From positions 44,608,652-44,672,651 of the forward strand of contig CM022665.1 of the NCBI GenBank assembly GCA_012295275.1: a stretch of DNA of 64,000 nucleotides, written 5' to 3'. A program made the position numbers and the translations under genes. Positions 1-25,879 of the stretch are shown piece after piece. Numbering within the stretch: the first letter of the stretch is position 1; every line of letters starts with the position of its first letter. The notes under the pieces were generated by a model, which saw only the letters and a program-made list of their open reading frames with translations, was not told the DNA's origin and ran no database searches. This stretch comes from Chrysomallon squamiferum (lineage: Eukaryota > Mollusca > Gastropoda > Neomphalida > Peltospiridae).

Positions 1-210
1 AAATATCATTTACAACAACAACAATAATAATAAAATAAATAAAAGAAAAATAATTTAAACTTGGTACTTTTTTTTTTTTACAGAAAATCATGTCAATATT
101 ATTTAAAACTTTAAAATATATTTCACACAGGCCCCATTCCCCCATTCACTCACACACTTCAAATACCAGAACCAGCTATTATTTTTAAACTCTGGCTGTA
201 GAAAGGATAC

Positions 211-14176
<13,966 letters not shown>

Positions 14177-14757
14177 TCTACAGTTTAAATTGTTTTGCTT
14201 CCTCTCAATATCTCCTCTTTCTGGCTTTGAATAAGCAACATGTGGTTTGAAATCAATATCCAATACCTCAAAATAAAATATGAATCATGTTTCTTTATCA
14301 ACGAAATTCATTAAGATTTAACGTTAGTGAATGACAGTTTCTTGTATGCTTTCAAATCATGAAGCCATCAGAAAAATAAAAAAAAGTTTCCATAATGAAA
14401 CAGAAAATGTTCATTTCATTTGACTGGTGTTCATTCAAGTCTGGTATATGCAAACCGCTGAGCAAAGCAGGTGCTCGTAAATTAGGTCATGTTTTGATAA
14501 GGAGTAAATATAGCACGTATTTTGATTAGTTAAAAAATAATATTATCTAATTATCACCAATGATTAATTCAAATTAACCCGGCTCATTGTGGAATACATT
14601 TTTCACGATGGTTTAAAATAAATAAATAAATAAAAAATTAAATATTGGCAAGTTATTATTTTTGTTACATAAACAAATTTCTAAATATTATTATTCATTT
14701 GCTATCAAGGGATTATATTTTGCTGTAGTAATTCTGATTGCAGGCAAACCATTACAC

Positions 14758-14760
<3 letters not shown>

Positions 14761-14834
<74 letters not shown>

Positions 14835-14835
14835 T
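14761..14835. repeat. (AAT)n microsatellite between divergent genes
   Basis: About 25 uninterrupted units of a TAA/AAT triplet lie between the MBTPS2 and EIF2S3 starts. Confidence 0.97.
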
Positions 14836-14916
14836 GTTTAAACTACCTAAATAGAATAAAGTGAGTATAATGAAATCGGCATATTTTATTTTTATTTTTT
14901 TTGAAGGGTCATGAAA

Positions 14917-14922
<6 letters not shown>

Positions 14923-14992
<70 letters not shown>
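14923..14992. repeat. (GA)n microsatellite between divergent genes
   Basis: About 35 uninterrupted AG dinucleotides. Long GA/CT tracts in promoters can bind GAGA-type factors; whether this one does is unknown. Confidence 0.97.
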
Positions 14993-14997
<5 letters not shown>

Positions 14998-15468
14998 ATT
15001 ATATGCGACTAGAGCTATAAAAAATTTGAAAACCGCCATTTACGTGTGTATAATGTTATATAATAATGAACAGCTTTTCGTCTGACCAAAAATTATGTGT
15101 TTATAGCAATTACAATATAAACTACAAAACAACAACAACAAAGAAAACAAAAGAAAAAAAAGAATAATAATGAAATATGAAAATTTTATTTCCAGTATTG
15201 ATCTTATAGATAAATATATCTACATATAAACTAATATTTTTAACTCTAATTCAGATATTATTTATACATTATTTATTTTTACACGTTAACTTTAAAAATG
15301 TGTGTTTGAAAAAAAAAAAAATAATAATAATAATAATAATAATCTGTATTTAACTATCTTTAGCAGCCATGTGAATAAATTCAACCTTCATATTAGTAAG
15401 CAGTATTGTTATTTTACAGGAAGTTTATAAATAATTGTGGGATCTACCGACTTGCATCAGAAATAAGC

Positions 15469-18400
15469 ATGGCCGGCGAAGATGAGCAAAAGACTGTTTC
15501 TAGACAACCCCACTTGTCTAAACAAGATCTAAATACACTTGTAAGTCGAAATTTAATAATTTAAGCTGTTGTTTATATAATAAAGAATGGCGAATGAACC
15601 GGGTGGGGTTGTACTGAAATGCATAAAACATATTTTCTTTATTAAGTTATTCAACTTAAATGAACATAAGTTACATATTGAATCTGATATTCATCTTAAT
15701 AACTGAATATTCACTAAGATCATTTGTTGAATCTTTAAATACTCAAAACTCACTAATGAAAAATTGGTATAATTATGTCAACAAACATGAACAATTTACA
15801 TGAACAGTACCTCTATCCCTGTGACTTAATCGGCTTGACCCAACATTTAATTTAAATTTACTCCATTCACAATTCAGTTGTCGTGTTACCTTATGCTTAT
15901 CCGATTAGACGATAACAAATAAAACATGAAAACTTTTGGCATGTACTATGATTATTTGACATAGATGTAACAGTATCATGCATATGAATGTTATCAGATT
16001 TTATGGTTGTGCGCCAACTGTTATTTTGTACTTTTGTAACTTTAGGTTGCCAGATACGATTAAGTTCATTAAATGTATCATATGGAATATACTGATAATA
16101 TCGATATGGAGAAATGGTACTACTACTAACCTGACCATATAATGAATGAATATTAAAATTTGTACATCTTCTTCAGATATGAAGATGCTTAGCACAGTAC
16201 CTAGAGCATGACAGGCAAGATTTTTTAAACTCTGTGAATCCCATATCCTTATAAATCAGTGTTTATATGCATTTTGGAAAGTCTTGGAAACTTTATAAAA
16301 TTTGTCACATGGTTTTCCAGGATCTTAAAGGTTTTGGAAAATCGGATTTTGTTACCTTAGCTATGGAAAATTATGTCCTTGTCATAAATAAAATGTGAGA
16401 AAAACCTCATTGTTTCACCAATATTTAGCCCTGTCCCAATGCTCCATTTTAACCAGTGTAATGAAGTGCTGCTGTAGCGCAGCCAAAGAAAATGGTTCCA
16501 TTTTCGTCTGATTCCAAAAGATTAACTTAGACTATCTGTGTTTGCGAGAGGCGCATATTGCTAAAAACAACTCTGCTTTGTTTCCTGTATTCTAGTTTTT
16601 TAAAATTTCTGTCAGACTAGTAGAGAAGACTTGTTGTGATAGCGCTGAGAGGTCAGTGTAATTGATTACAACACTGATAAGTTTACATTGTTGCATTGTT
16701 GTACTTTGATATCAACATGCATGCAGTGACATGCCACATAATTAATGATTTAAAACAACGACAGTCAGATGTTGCAACCAGTTCAAGTTTCTAAATGCAA
16801 TTACACATCCTACTTACATAAGTGGCATATACATTATTTGAAATTGAAAATAAAATTCACATATAAAGTGCACCGTTATATAACCACAACCCTCCGACAT
16901 GGAAGAAAAAAGTAGTAAGTTATAGTCTGAAAAACATGTTAATGTAGGTTTTTACAGGTAATTATAAACCCAACGCAGTTATAAATTCAGCTGAAATGCT
17001 TTAATACATCAGGCATTTTTATTTTTTTGCATTGTATTTATGTGGTGATTAGTTTATATGGTGCAAACAAAAAACCCACAGTTTTTTTCCATCTTACAGC
17101 AATATGTTGCATTAATGACCTGACTGTAGTACATGTATACCATGCAGCTTAGTCACGGCAAATGTTTTAACTCCAACAAACATGTCTAAAAAATGCACAT
17201 GTGGGCTATGGAAAGTTTTGGAAAGGTTACTGAAATTCTGACAGCCCAAGCTGTACGAACCCTGATAAATACAAATGAGAGATGTTGTGTTAAATTTTGT
17301 TTTTTCATTCTTTTCTTTTAGGAAGTGAAGGAGCTAACACCACTAACACCAGATGTGATAAGCCGGCAAGCCACTATAAATATTGGTAAGTAATCCATCT
17401 TAATCTGCCTGTTGTTATTTCCTATCTCTCTTGTGTTGCTCCTCCTTTCCCCGATTACTTTATTGTGTTTTGAATGTATTCTTGTTGATTAAATAAAGTT
17501 GCACATAAAATAACCTGCACCAGGAAAACAAAAAAAATCTCAGAAATACTCCTTTCAACATTATTTTGTCATTTAATAATTTAATAAAAGATACTCAGTG
17601 ATATTTCTCTAGATAAGATTATTTTTAGTAACAGCTTTTATTTTATTGTCTTCCCAGGAACAATTGGTCATGTAGCCCATGGAAAGTCGACAGTAGTAAA
17701 AGCTATATCAGGAGTACAGGTATGAAGTTAAAATTAACATAAACATTTTCTTCTTCTTCTTCTCTTTTATTTATTCCTTTTTTATTTTTATTTAGTGCTG
17801 TCTTCCAGAATAGGATACTTTGACTGTAAAACTGTTGTCAGACAATTAATTTTTGGTTTCTTATTTATCATCATAGCTGCAAAATTAATAATATTTTATG
17901 ACCAGTATTTCTACTGTTGTTGAGTTCATTGCTTTGTTAATGATTAACTATTGCTTGTTACAGCTAATAATTTCTTTATGAAGTATTTGGTATTAATATT
18001 TAGGTCTTTTTTTTTTTTTTTTTTTTTTGTACATCATCATTAAAAATAACCAATAATCTTGATTTGTACCTGCTGTGTTTCGTTCTAAATTCATCCTTTC
18101 ATTATTGCTGTACATTATAAATAAACCTATTTTTACTTCTACAAGATTATGCTGTGTTATGTTTCACATTTGCTGTAGCAGTTTTTCTCAATCTCTTTTT
18201 ATTATTTTCAGACTGTCAGGTTTAAAAATGAACTTGAAAGGAATATCACAATCAAACTAGGCTACGCTAATGCAAAGGTAAGTTCTGTTTAAATTGCTTT
18301 AATCTGTCTGCCGGTAGAAGCACAAATAATCATTTAATTGTAAATAATAAAATATGACACAAATATGTCCCCCTCCCCAACAAAACCTACAAAAAACACC

Positions 18401-21400
18401 ACCATACTGCTGCTTCTATTAAGTCAGCCATTTTCATCCATGATGCAAGAATTGGCAAAATAATGTAAATAACATTTTTGAAATTATTTATTTTTTATAT
18501 TTTTCAGTTTTGATTTTTAATATTTTTAGATACATTTTTTTTTATGCTTGCATCAAGTTAGAATAATCTTTAAATATATAAATATTTAATAATTGAAAAT
18601 ATTTTTCTATTCATGTAAACTTTGTTTTAACCAGATATACAAATGCAATAACGAAGCTTGTCCCAGACCTGGGTGTTACAGATCATGTGGCAGTGCTACT
18701 CCTGACAGCTTCCCTTGTGATAGACTGGGCTGCACTGGCAAATTCACACTCCTCAGGTTGGTATTGCATTTACACATGCATGTGTGAGTGTGTGTGTATG
18801 TGTGTTTAAAATTCTTATGTTATAAATTTGTGTTCTTAGTCTTAGCCACTATCTTCTGATCCCTAAAAATTGCAAAATTTTGGAACCTAATATTTAGTAT
18901 ACAGATGTGTGTACAAAATTTTATGTTATAAATTTGTATTCTTAGTCTTAGCCTTGATCTTCTGATCCCATCAACTTGCGAAATTTTGGAACCTAATATT
19001 TAGTGTACAGATATGTGTAAAAATTCTCATGTTATAAATTTGTATTCTTAGTCTTAGCCACAATTTTCTCATCTCATCAAATTGTGAAATTTTGGACTCT
19101 TAATATTTAATATACAGATTCTGAGAAATATTTTCAGTAATATATATATATATTTATCCTTATTTTATTATTTCACATTTAGGCCAGGGCATCATGCCTT
19201 GATAAAAAAAAGTTATTCATATTTTTTCATGTCTAAGAGAAGGCACACATGCCAGATCACTTGCTGTTAATGGCTGATAGTTCTTGTAAAACTGTTATGT
19301 ATTTTATTATTGCAGACATGTTTCTTTTGTGGACTGTCCAGGTCACGACATTCTTATGGCCACCATGTTGAACGGGGCGGCAGTTATGGATGCAGCTTTA
19401 TTACTGATTGGTAAATTTTATTGTTAAATGTCATTTTTATTAGCCTTTGTGTTCAGTTAAAAGTAGTTACCTGTAATAGTATGATTTCATTTGAAAGTAA
19501 TTTTTTAAAAAGTTTTGTGATAAATAGTGTGTATTACTCTTAATAATATAGAAGGATTAATTTTTAATTTTTTTAAAAATTTTATTTTGTAAAAAATCAT
19601 GTTTGTAGTATAATATGCTTTTTAACATGAGAATTCAATTCTCCAGCTTTGTTGAGGAATATTAATAAGGCTTTGAATGAAGAGACTCAAATTTTTTATA
19701 AAGCTTCAAGTTTTTCAAGCATTTAGTCATTAATACTGCACCTATCTGATTGTTTATAATTATGTCATTTAATTGGACAGATTAATTTAATGAAATTCTT
19801 CTGGGGTGTTTTCCATTCAATTCAGCTATGTCGAAGTCTTATTTTTGTGTTTTATCCTATTTATAGAAATTTCTTATAAAAGAAAACCTGTTAATAAGTT
19901 CACCAAGAATTTTGACATCTTAAATTGATTGAAATCAGGAAATGTGTTCCGATTGTTTTGTTAAACAATATGAAAAATAATCTGTTTTTACCTGTAGTGT
20001 TCCTCAAAGAAATAATCTTTTAACCTTTGTTTCAGCTGGCAACGAATCTTGTCCCCAACCACAAACCTCAGAGCATCTTGCAGCTGTAGAAATCATGAAG
20101 CTCAAACACATCCTTATTTTACAAAACAAAATAGATCTTGTGAAAGAAACGCAAGCAAAAGAACAGTATGAACAGATACTGGCTTTTGTCAAAGGTAACA
20201 TTTTTATATTGTTATGTAATTTGTTGGGGATTCAAGGCTAGCAGTTTAATTTTTTTTTTCAAATTCATTGTTTAAAAAAAAAGAAAAAAGACATAATCTT
20301 TGATTTTTTTTTTTAATTTATGAAGCATAAAGATAAATTAAATATAAAATAATACATTAAAAGCATAATACATTTTTTTTTTTTCTAATATAAAATTCTT
20401 GTCGTAGTAAATTATGAGTTATATATTATCCAAACATAGATTTTAATTTTAAAATGCAGATTTGATTATTATCTTATTCTGTTTATTAAAAAAAGGATTT
20501 TGAGATAAAAATACAGAATTTTTATGTAAAAATATTATCTTATTCTTTTTTATTAAAAAGGTTATTTTTTGAGATCATAAAAAAAAATAGTTCAAAAACA
20601 TTATTATTTTGTATATTAAAAAGATTTTGAGAGAGAAAAAAATGTCAAGAATTTTTATTTACAAAAATTTATTTAAGCTTCTTTTAACCCAGGCACAACA
20701 GAGGTTATTTTATCATAATTACACAAACTTTTTCAAAATGGATGTTACATTTCATTACAGAAGTTTAAAAACGTTCTTGTTTAGGTACTGTGGCAGAAGG
20801 TGCTCCTGTTATTCCTGTGTCAGCTCAGTTGAAGTACAACATTGACGTTGTGTGCGAGTATGTCGTCAAACAGATCCCAGTTCCCATCAGAGACTTCCTG
20901 TCTGAACCCAGATTAATAGGTAACTCTCTTCACATACTTGGTTGTTGTTTCTTATATACTATGGGTCAGCAATCCTTGGCCTGCAAGGAATTTTAGTCCA
21001 TCCTGCCAGTTGAATACCAGTTACTACATTAACTTTTTTTTTTTCTTTAAACCTCAAGACCTTGGTTTTTGGCATCCCTTTTTGTTGCTCAGTATTAATG
21101 ATATAATTAAGAGAGAGAGAGAGAGAGAGATCAATATGTGTGTGTGTATAATACATTTGATATCTTGACCCTCCAAAACACTGCATATCTGTCTGGCCCT
21201 CTTTCTCAAGAAAAGGTTGCTGACTTCTGTCATATACAATGCACAGTGCTATTCTTATATGTGATAGTTGTTTAACGCCACATGTATCACTTGATGTATT
21301 TTTAATTATTATTTTTCAAACAGTAATTCGATCATATGATATAAACATACCACTGAATGTATTTTTATGATTTATAAATTTTTTAAAATAGTAATTCGAT

Positions 21401-23792
21401 CATTTGATATAAACATGCCACTGAATGTATTTTTAATTATTATTTTTTAAACAGTGGGATATAAACATGCCACTGAATGTAAAAATAAAAAATTATTTAA
21501 ATAAAATAATGAAATTTTTAAATATAATTTTTTAAACATGAGAAGTTAATATAAAAATTGACTGAAATATTTTTATTATTTTTTAAAACAGTTTAAATTT
21601 TAAAAATTGTTACTGTATTTTTATTTTATTTATTGATTTTTTTTTTTGAACAAGCCAGGCTGTGAAAATGACTTGAATCTGGAAATAGTTTTAAAAAATT
21701 ACAATTATTTTAAAATTTGAAATAAAAATTAAAATATATTTTTAATAATCATTTAAATTTTAAAAATTCTTATTGTATTTTTTTTTTTTTTTTTTTTTTC
21801 AGGTAGGACAAAAACTATAAAAAAAAAATATTTTAGTGTTAATATATATTTAGTTAATCCTAAATTTAAAATATATTTATTATACCTTTTGTTTTCAGGT
21901 ATGACAAAGGATAGGAAAAAAACAACATTTTAGTGTTCAATATTTTTAAATCCTGAATTTAAAACACATTTATTATATACAACTTTTCAGGTAGGACAAA
22001 GGATAGAAAAAAAAACATTTTAGTATTCATCATTTTTTAATCCTAAATTTAAAAAACATTTATTACATACAACTTTCAGGTAGGACAAAGGATAGAAGTG
22101 AGGCCAGGTATTGTATCCCGTGACCAGGATGGAAAACTGACATGTCGACCGATTCTTTCTCGAATTGTTTCACTGTTTGCTGAGCAGAATGATCTTCAGT
22201 ATGCTGTGCCAGGAGGCTTGATTGGTAAGCTTTATCAGCTGGCAGCTTAACACAGCTTGTAAATAATCGCTTAGGTTTAAATACTTGATATTCCTTTTGG
22301 TTTTCTACGGGCTGAATTATGTTAGTAATTGAAATAAAAAATCTAGGAACTGATTGGAGATTATTTATCACTGCCCCATAACTGTAGATGTTGTATTTAT
22401 TTAAAGCACAGCAATATTTAAAAGTACAGTATGTATATTTTTATAATCTAAAATATCAATACCAACAACAGTATGACTTTTGCTATTTTTCCAATACATG
22501 TAAATAAATGTCTATTTTTGGTGTTTTATTTTTATAATCTAAAAGATCAGTACCAACAACAGTGTGACTTTTGCTATTTTTCTAATACAGGTAAATAAAT
22601 GTCTATTTTTGGTGTTTTATTTTTATAATCTAAATGATCAATACCAACAACAGTGTGACTTTTGCTGTTTTTCCCATCCTTGTAAATAAATGCTTATTTT
22701 AGGTGTTGGCACAAAGATTGACCCCACCCTGTGCAGGGCAGACAGGATGGTGGGTCAGGTGATTGGAACTGTTGGTGCTTTACCTGATATATACACAGAA
22801 TTGGAAATATCGTTTTTCTTGCTACGTAGGCTGTTAGGAGTCAAAACGGAAGGAGACAAAAAAGGAGCAAAGGTGAAAATCTAAAATTTATATCTTAAAT
22901 TAAATCTTTATTGTTTTAATCCCATTTTCTAATAATGTAGTTCAAGAGAATATAGAGAGAAATATTTTTTTTTAGATTTTTTTCTTTATTTAAAGGACAT
23001 TTGGATAATTACTGATTACTTTATTAAAAGATCTGAACTGAATATTTGGGTTTTGTTCATTAATTAAACTATATGATTATGTTTCTCTAATTTGGGATCT
23101 CGGACAAAATCCAAATGCCCATTAAAAATTCTTTGTTTTTTAAAATTAATTTTGTAATTACTTTTTAATTTGTTCTTTCAGGTTCAAAAGCTGACAAAGA
23201 ATGAAATTTTGATGGTGAACATTGGCTCTCTGTCTACAGGAGGTCGAGTTTTAGCTGTCAAAGTTGATTTAGCCAAAATCGGCCTAACAAACCCTGTGTG
23301 CACAGAAATAGGAGAGAAAATTGCTTTGAGTCGACGAGTAGAAAAACACTGGAGGTTAGTTGTCTTTGTAGTTATTTTATTTTTAAGTTTTGTTGATTTA
23401 TAATTTATATTTTATAACTGAAATCCTTACAGCCTAATTGGATCACTGTTTAAAGATTTTTAAATGATCAAAATCCTATATGTTAATGATTGGATAGAAT
23501 ATCAAAACAAACAAATTAAAAAAAACACAAAATTGAATTCATGTTTGTCTTATAAATTTAAATGGATACACTTTCTTTGAATTATATTTTATTTTTCAAT
23601 ATCTACAAAAATTATTAATGTGTTAAAAAATGTTGCTATTAAGGAAATTATTTGGTTAAAAGAGAAACTATACAAAGAAGGAATCATTCTAATGCTGAAT
23701 TATTAAAAAAATATTTTAATAATTTTTATTTCAGGTTGATAGGCTGGGGTCAGATAAGAAGAGGTGTCAAGGTTAATCCTGAAAGTAACTGA
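15469..23792 (+). CDS. EIF2S3: Translation initiation factor eIF2 subunit gamma (one internal exon damaged or missing)
   Basis: GTP-binding core of the eIF2 ternary complex that brings Met-tRNAi to the 40S subunit. Exons: 15469-15540, 17322-17385, 17658-17719, 18212-18277, 18635-18756, 19316-19410, 20036-20194, 20785-20919, [damaged exon], 22080-22224, 22703-22872, 23182-23354, 23735-23792. The ATG has a good context (aagcATGG). G-motifs: GHVAHGKST (49-57), DCPGH (135-139), NKID (191-194) and SAQLK. The Cys knuckle has Cys 92, 97, 102 and 106. The C-terminus reads [14 protein letters not shown]. Exon phases join except between 20919 (phase 1) and 22080 (phase 0), where family members have about 32 residues beginning VIRSFD and including GGVAGG. 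Only fragments of that stretch exist here (see separate entry). The 12 intact exons sum to 1,321 nt, about 98 nt short of the human length. Confidence 0.96.
16257..17264. mobile_element. Non-autonomous DNA transposon with terminal inverted repeats
   Basis: The left end begins CAGTGTTTATATGC and continues with TTGGAAAGTCTTGGAAA. The right end, read in reverse complement, begins CAGGGTTCGTACAGCTTGG. Both sides are flanked by ATAAAT (16251-16256 and 17265-17270), a likely target duplication. The 1,008 bp interior is less AT-rich than its surroundings and has no long ORF. Termini of the form CAGGGTTCGTAC plus GGAAAGTC..GGAAA occur in dispersed hAT-like elements of animals; the usual hAT target duplication is 8 bp, so the family assignment is tentative. 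It lies wholly in EIF2S3 intron 1. Confidence 0.65.
18803..19125. repeat. Three tandem copies of a ~107 bp unit in EIF2S3 intron 5
   Basis: Each copy runs from a TTATGTTATAAATTTGT segment through TTCTTAGTCTTAGCC to TTTGGAACCTAATATTTA and a CAGAT end. Copies differ by scattered substitutions. No coding sequence is involved. Confidence 0.9.
21324..21705 (+). pseudogene. EIF2S3: Fragmented eIF2 gamma exon (VIRSYD front in three copies, separate NKPGC back part)
   Basis: After an acceptor (aaacag) at 21321-21323 the sequence reads, in the phase needed by the upstream exon, [10 protein letters not shown] and then decays into AT-rich sequence. A second copy begins at 21392 (tag acceptor, reads [10 protein letters not shown]) and a third at 21455 (start lost, only DINMP left). 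At 21649 a separate piece reads [10 protein letters not shown], followed by a shortened LEIVLKN-like end, resembling the back of the same conserved exon but lacking the GGVAGG core. No donor in a matching phase is visible after either piece. This looks like one roughly 98 nt exon broken up by local tandem duplication and deletion, or a misassembled stretch. Without an intact exon elsewhere, the gene as shown cannot give a normal protein. Confidence 0.7.
21783..22110 (+). repeat. Tandem copies of acceptor plus first bases of the eIF2 gamma VGQ exon
   Basis: The real exon begins at 22080 after tttcag with GTAGGACAAAGGATAGAA. Upstream, tttcag followed by GTAGGACAAA or GTATGACAAAGGAT occurs at 21803, 21899 and 21991, spacings of 96, 92 and 89 bp. 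The units include the preceding AT-rich intron end. Three decoy acceptors therefore stand before the real one; each enters A-rich sequence within 15-25 bases. Confidence 0.92.
22441..22710 (+). repeat. Three 91 bp tandem units ending at the eIF2 gamma VGTK exon
   Basis: Units start at 22441, 22532 and 22623 and share TTATAATCTAAA, ACCAACAACAGT and CTTTTGCT segments. The exon edge GGTGTT is repeated with exact 91 bp period at 22520, 22611 and 22702. Only the last copy has the AG needed for splicing; the earlier two read TTGGTGTT. Confidence 0.92.
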
Positions 23793-24236
23793 ATCATCAT
23801 AAAAAAAACTACTGAGAAAATCTGAAACTATTAACAACAAATGAAACTATTTCTTAAAATGATGAAAGAAGACTGCAAACATTTTTAAACAGCTGGGAAA
23901 ACAAGATTTGAAAGATATTTCCATTTTTTGGAGAAAAAAAAGAAGAAATACAGCAACAGCCAGGCTTGATCTAATAAAACTTAATAAAGACTATTAAATG
24001 TGTGGACATTAATAATTTTGGGATTGGATTAAAAAAAAAAGCTTATTTAACTAGGGATCCTAAAGATTAGGCCAACTGTGCTGTGATTTTGTGATCAACT
24101 GTTTTACCCTGACAGACAGACAGACAGACAGAAATACGCACAAACACCTGCTTTGTACAGATACTTTGTTCAGTCATGTAATCAGGCTGCTTGTCAGATC
24201 ACTTTTCATAAATGTACAGAAGTAATATTACCTTGT

Positions 24237-24242
24237 AATAAA
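24237..24242 (+). terminator. Polyadenylation signal AATAAA of EIF2S3
   Basis: AATAAA lies 445 bp after the EIF2S3 stop and is followed within about 20 bp by T-rich sequence. Another AATAAA occurs near 23983, so the 3' end may be heterogeneous. Confidence 0.55.
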
Positions 24243-25842
24243 ATCTTTATTGTTAAAGACTTTTCTATTAATTAATTTTTAATTACAGTTTTTATAAAAT
24301 ACCTTTTGAATGAGAATAGAACTGTTCCATTATAATAGCAAAAATATAAAAGTTGAATTCAAAATCTTTTATCATTTTGTAGAAAGATGGTTGCTTTACT
24401 TTTATTTTAATTAGTGTTGGATCAATATTTTTGTGCTAAGACATTCTGAGAAACCTATGTCACAAAATCGGTCATCTGTGTCCATTGGCTTATTTCCTGT
24501 TCCAACTGTTGCTGATGACTGGTGCCATTGAAGGCTTTTTTTCTCTCCATGGGACAGTACAAATAAAATATAATTTACTGTTGACCAATAATACTAGCTA
24601 AACAAAATACTTTGACAGTGAAAAATTAAAAACTAAAATTATATTCTATCAACATGATATTTCAAACGGGTAAACTTGGTTATGGTTAAGATCCATTCAG
24701 AAGAGAAAAAGAAAACATTGTGCTATTCAGATAGTTTATAGTATACAGAATGATTTACAAATTCTTCAAATACAATGAAATGACAACCATTGAATATAAA
24801 TACATAATGAAAAAACACTAGTGAAAAATGTTGTTTACAGATTATTCTGTAAAAAAAAAAAAAAAAAAAAAATTTGCAACAATAAGATAAGAATACAGTC
24901 TAGATAAGGCATGGACACTCATTTTAGTATGGGTAATTCAAAAGTTATGTTACACTAAATAAGGAAATGCTGCTTTACATTGTAGAGGTGTATTGGTTTG
25001 GTAATCGTGTGTGAGTAAGAAGATAAAAAAGTTGTCAGTGCCACTTGATTGGCTATTGAATTGCTCGACTGAATCTATAATTCAGAAATTCCAGTTTTTT
25101 GGTCCCTCAGTATCAATTTTAAAACAACAACAACAACAATACAAAACAAAAAACAACCCGAAACAAATGACAATACTTGCATTAAAAATGTAGCTTGCTG
25201 TGAATATTCAGAGTAGATGTAAATCAGCAGTGATCAAAGGTTTTGAAACTTTCTTGATGTAACCCTAGGAGAAAATACTCCTTACCAAATATGTCAGAGC
25301 AGTTCAGTTTGGTTAGTTAAAGCATGAGTGAATAGGTATACAGAGCTTTAATTGGATAAAATATGCAAAACAAAAATTTGTGAAAACAAAAAGTGAAAGA
25401 AAAACAGTTCATAGTGAGGATGATAATAATTCTTTACGTGGCCTGTTGTTCAAATACCGTTCTTACTTTTTGCTTCTGTCATCACTAGGGATACCACAGA
25501 CTGAAAAACTCTGCATTAGAACAGAATGGATTCTTGCTCTTCCACACAGAGAACTGTTTCCCAATCCAACCACTCATTTTTCAAAATCTGGAGTGTTTGA
25601 TCACAGAGGATGAAGTATGTCTTGTTGCCTTCTGTAGTGACACTGGCAAATATATCTTATGCAAAAGCAATGCATGCAGTATCTTTGTCAACATTTTGAA
25701 TGAACACATACCAAGTATAATTTAAAGCATATTTTATGTTATAATACACATTAATCTTGTTAACAAACCCTTCCAATTTGTTTAAAACAATTTGATTATC
25801 GTCAACACATCCAAAAGTTATATATATTAAAAAAAAAAAAAA

Positions 25843-25879
<37 letters not shown>

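Larger units (their letters stand above)
14177..15468. promoter_or_regulatory. Shared upstream region of the divergent MBTPS2 / EIF2S3 pair
   Basis: The two start codons face away from each other across 1,292 bp. The interval holds an (AAT)n tract (14761-14835) and a (GA)n tract (14923-14992), both long enough to be length-polymorphic. The last 50 bp before the EIF2S3 start follow a possible acceptor (ttttacag at 15413-15420), so a 5' untranslated exon is possible. No TATA box could be assigned with confidence. The promoter role is inferred from position only. Confidence 0.4.

Noticed and set aside
15469-23792. EIF2S3 as a processed or dead pseudogene
   Set aside because: It has introns with good splice sites and intact frames and motifs in 12 exons; only one exon is damaged, so local damage or misassembly is more likely.
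25011-25725. Short plus-strand frames downstream of EIF2S3
   Set aside because: No domain, no coherent splice structure and ordinary AT-rich composition.
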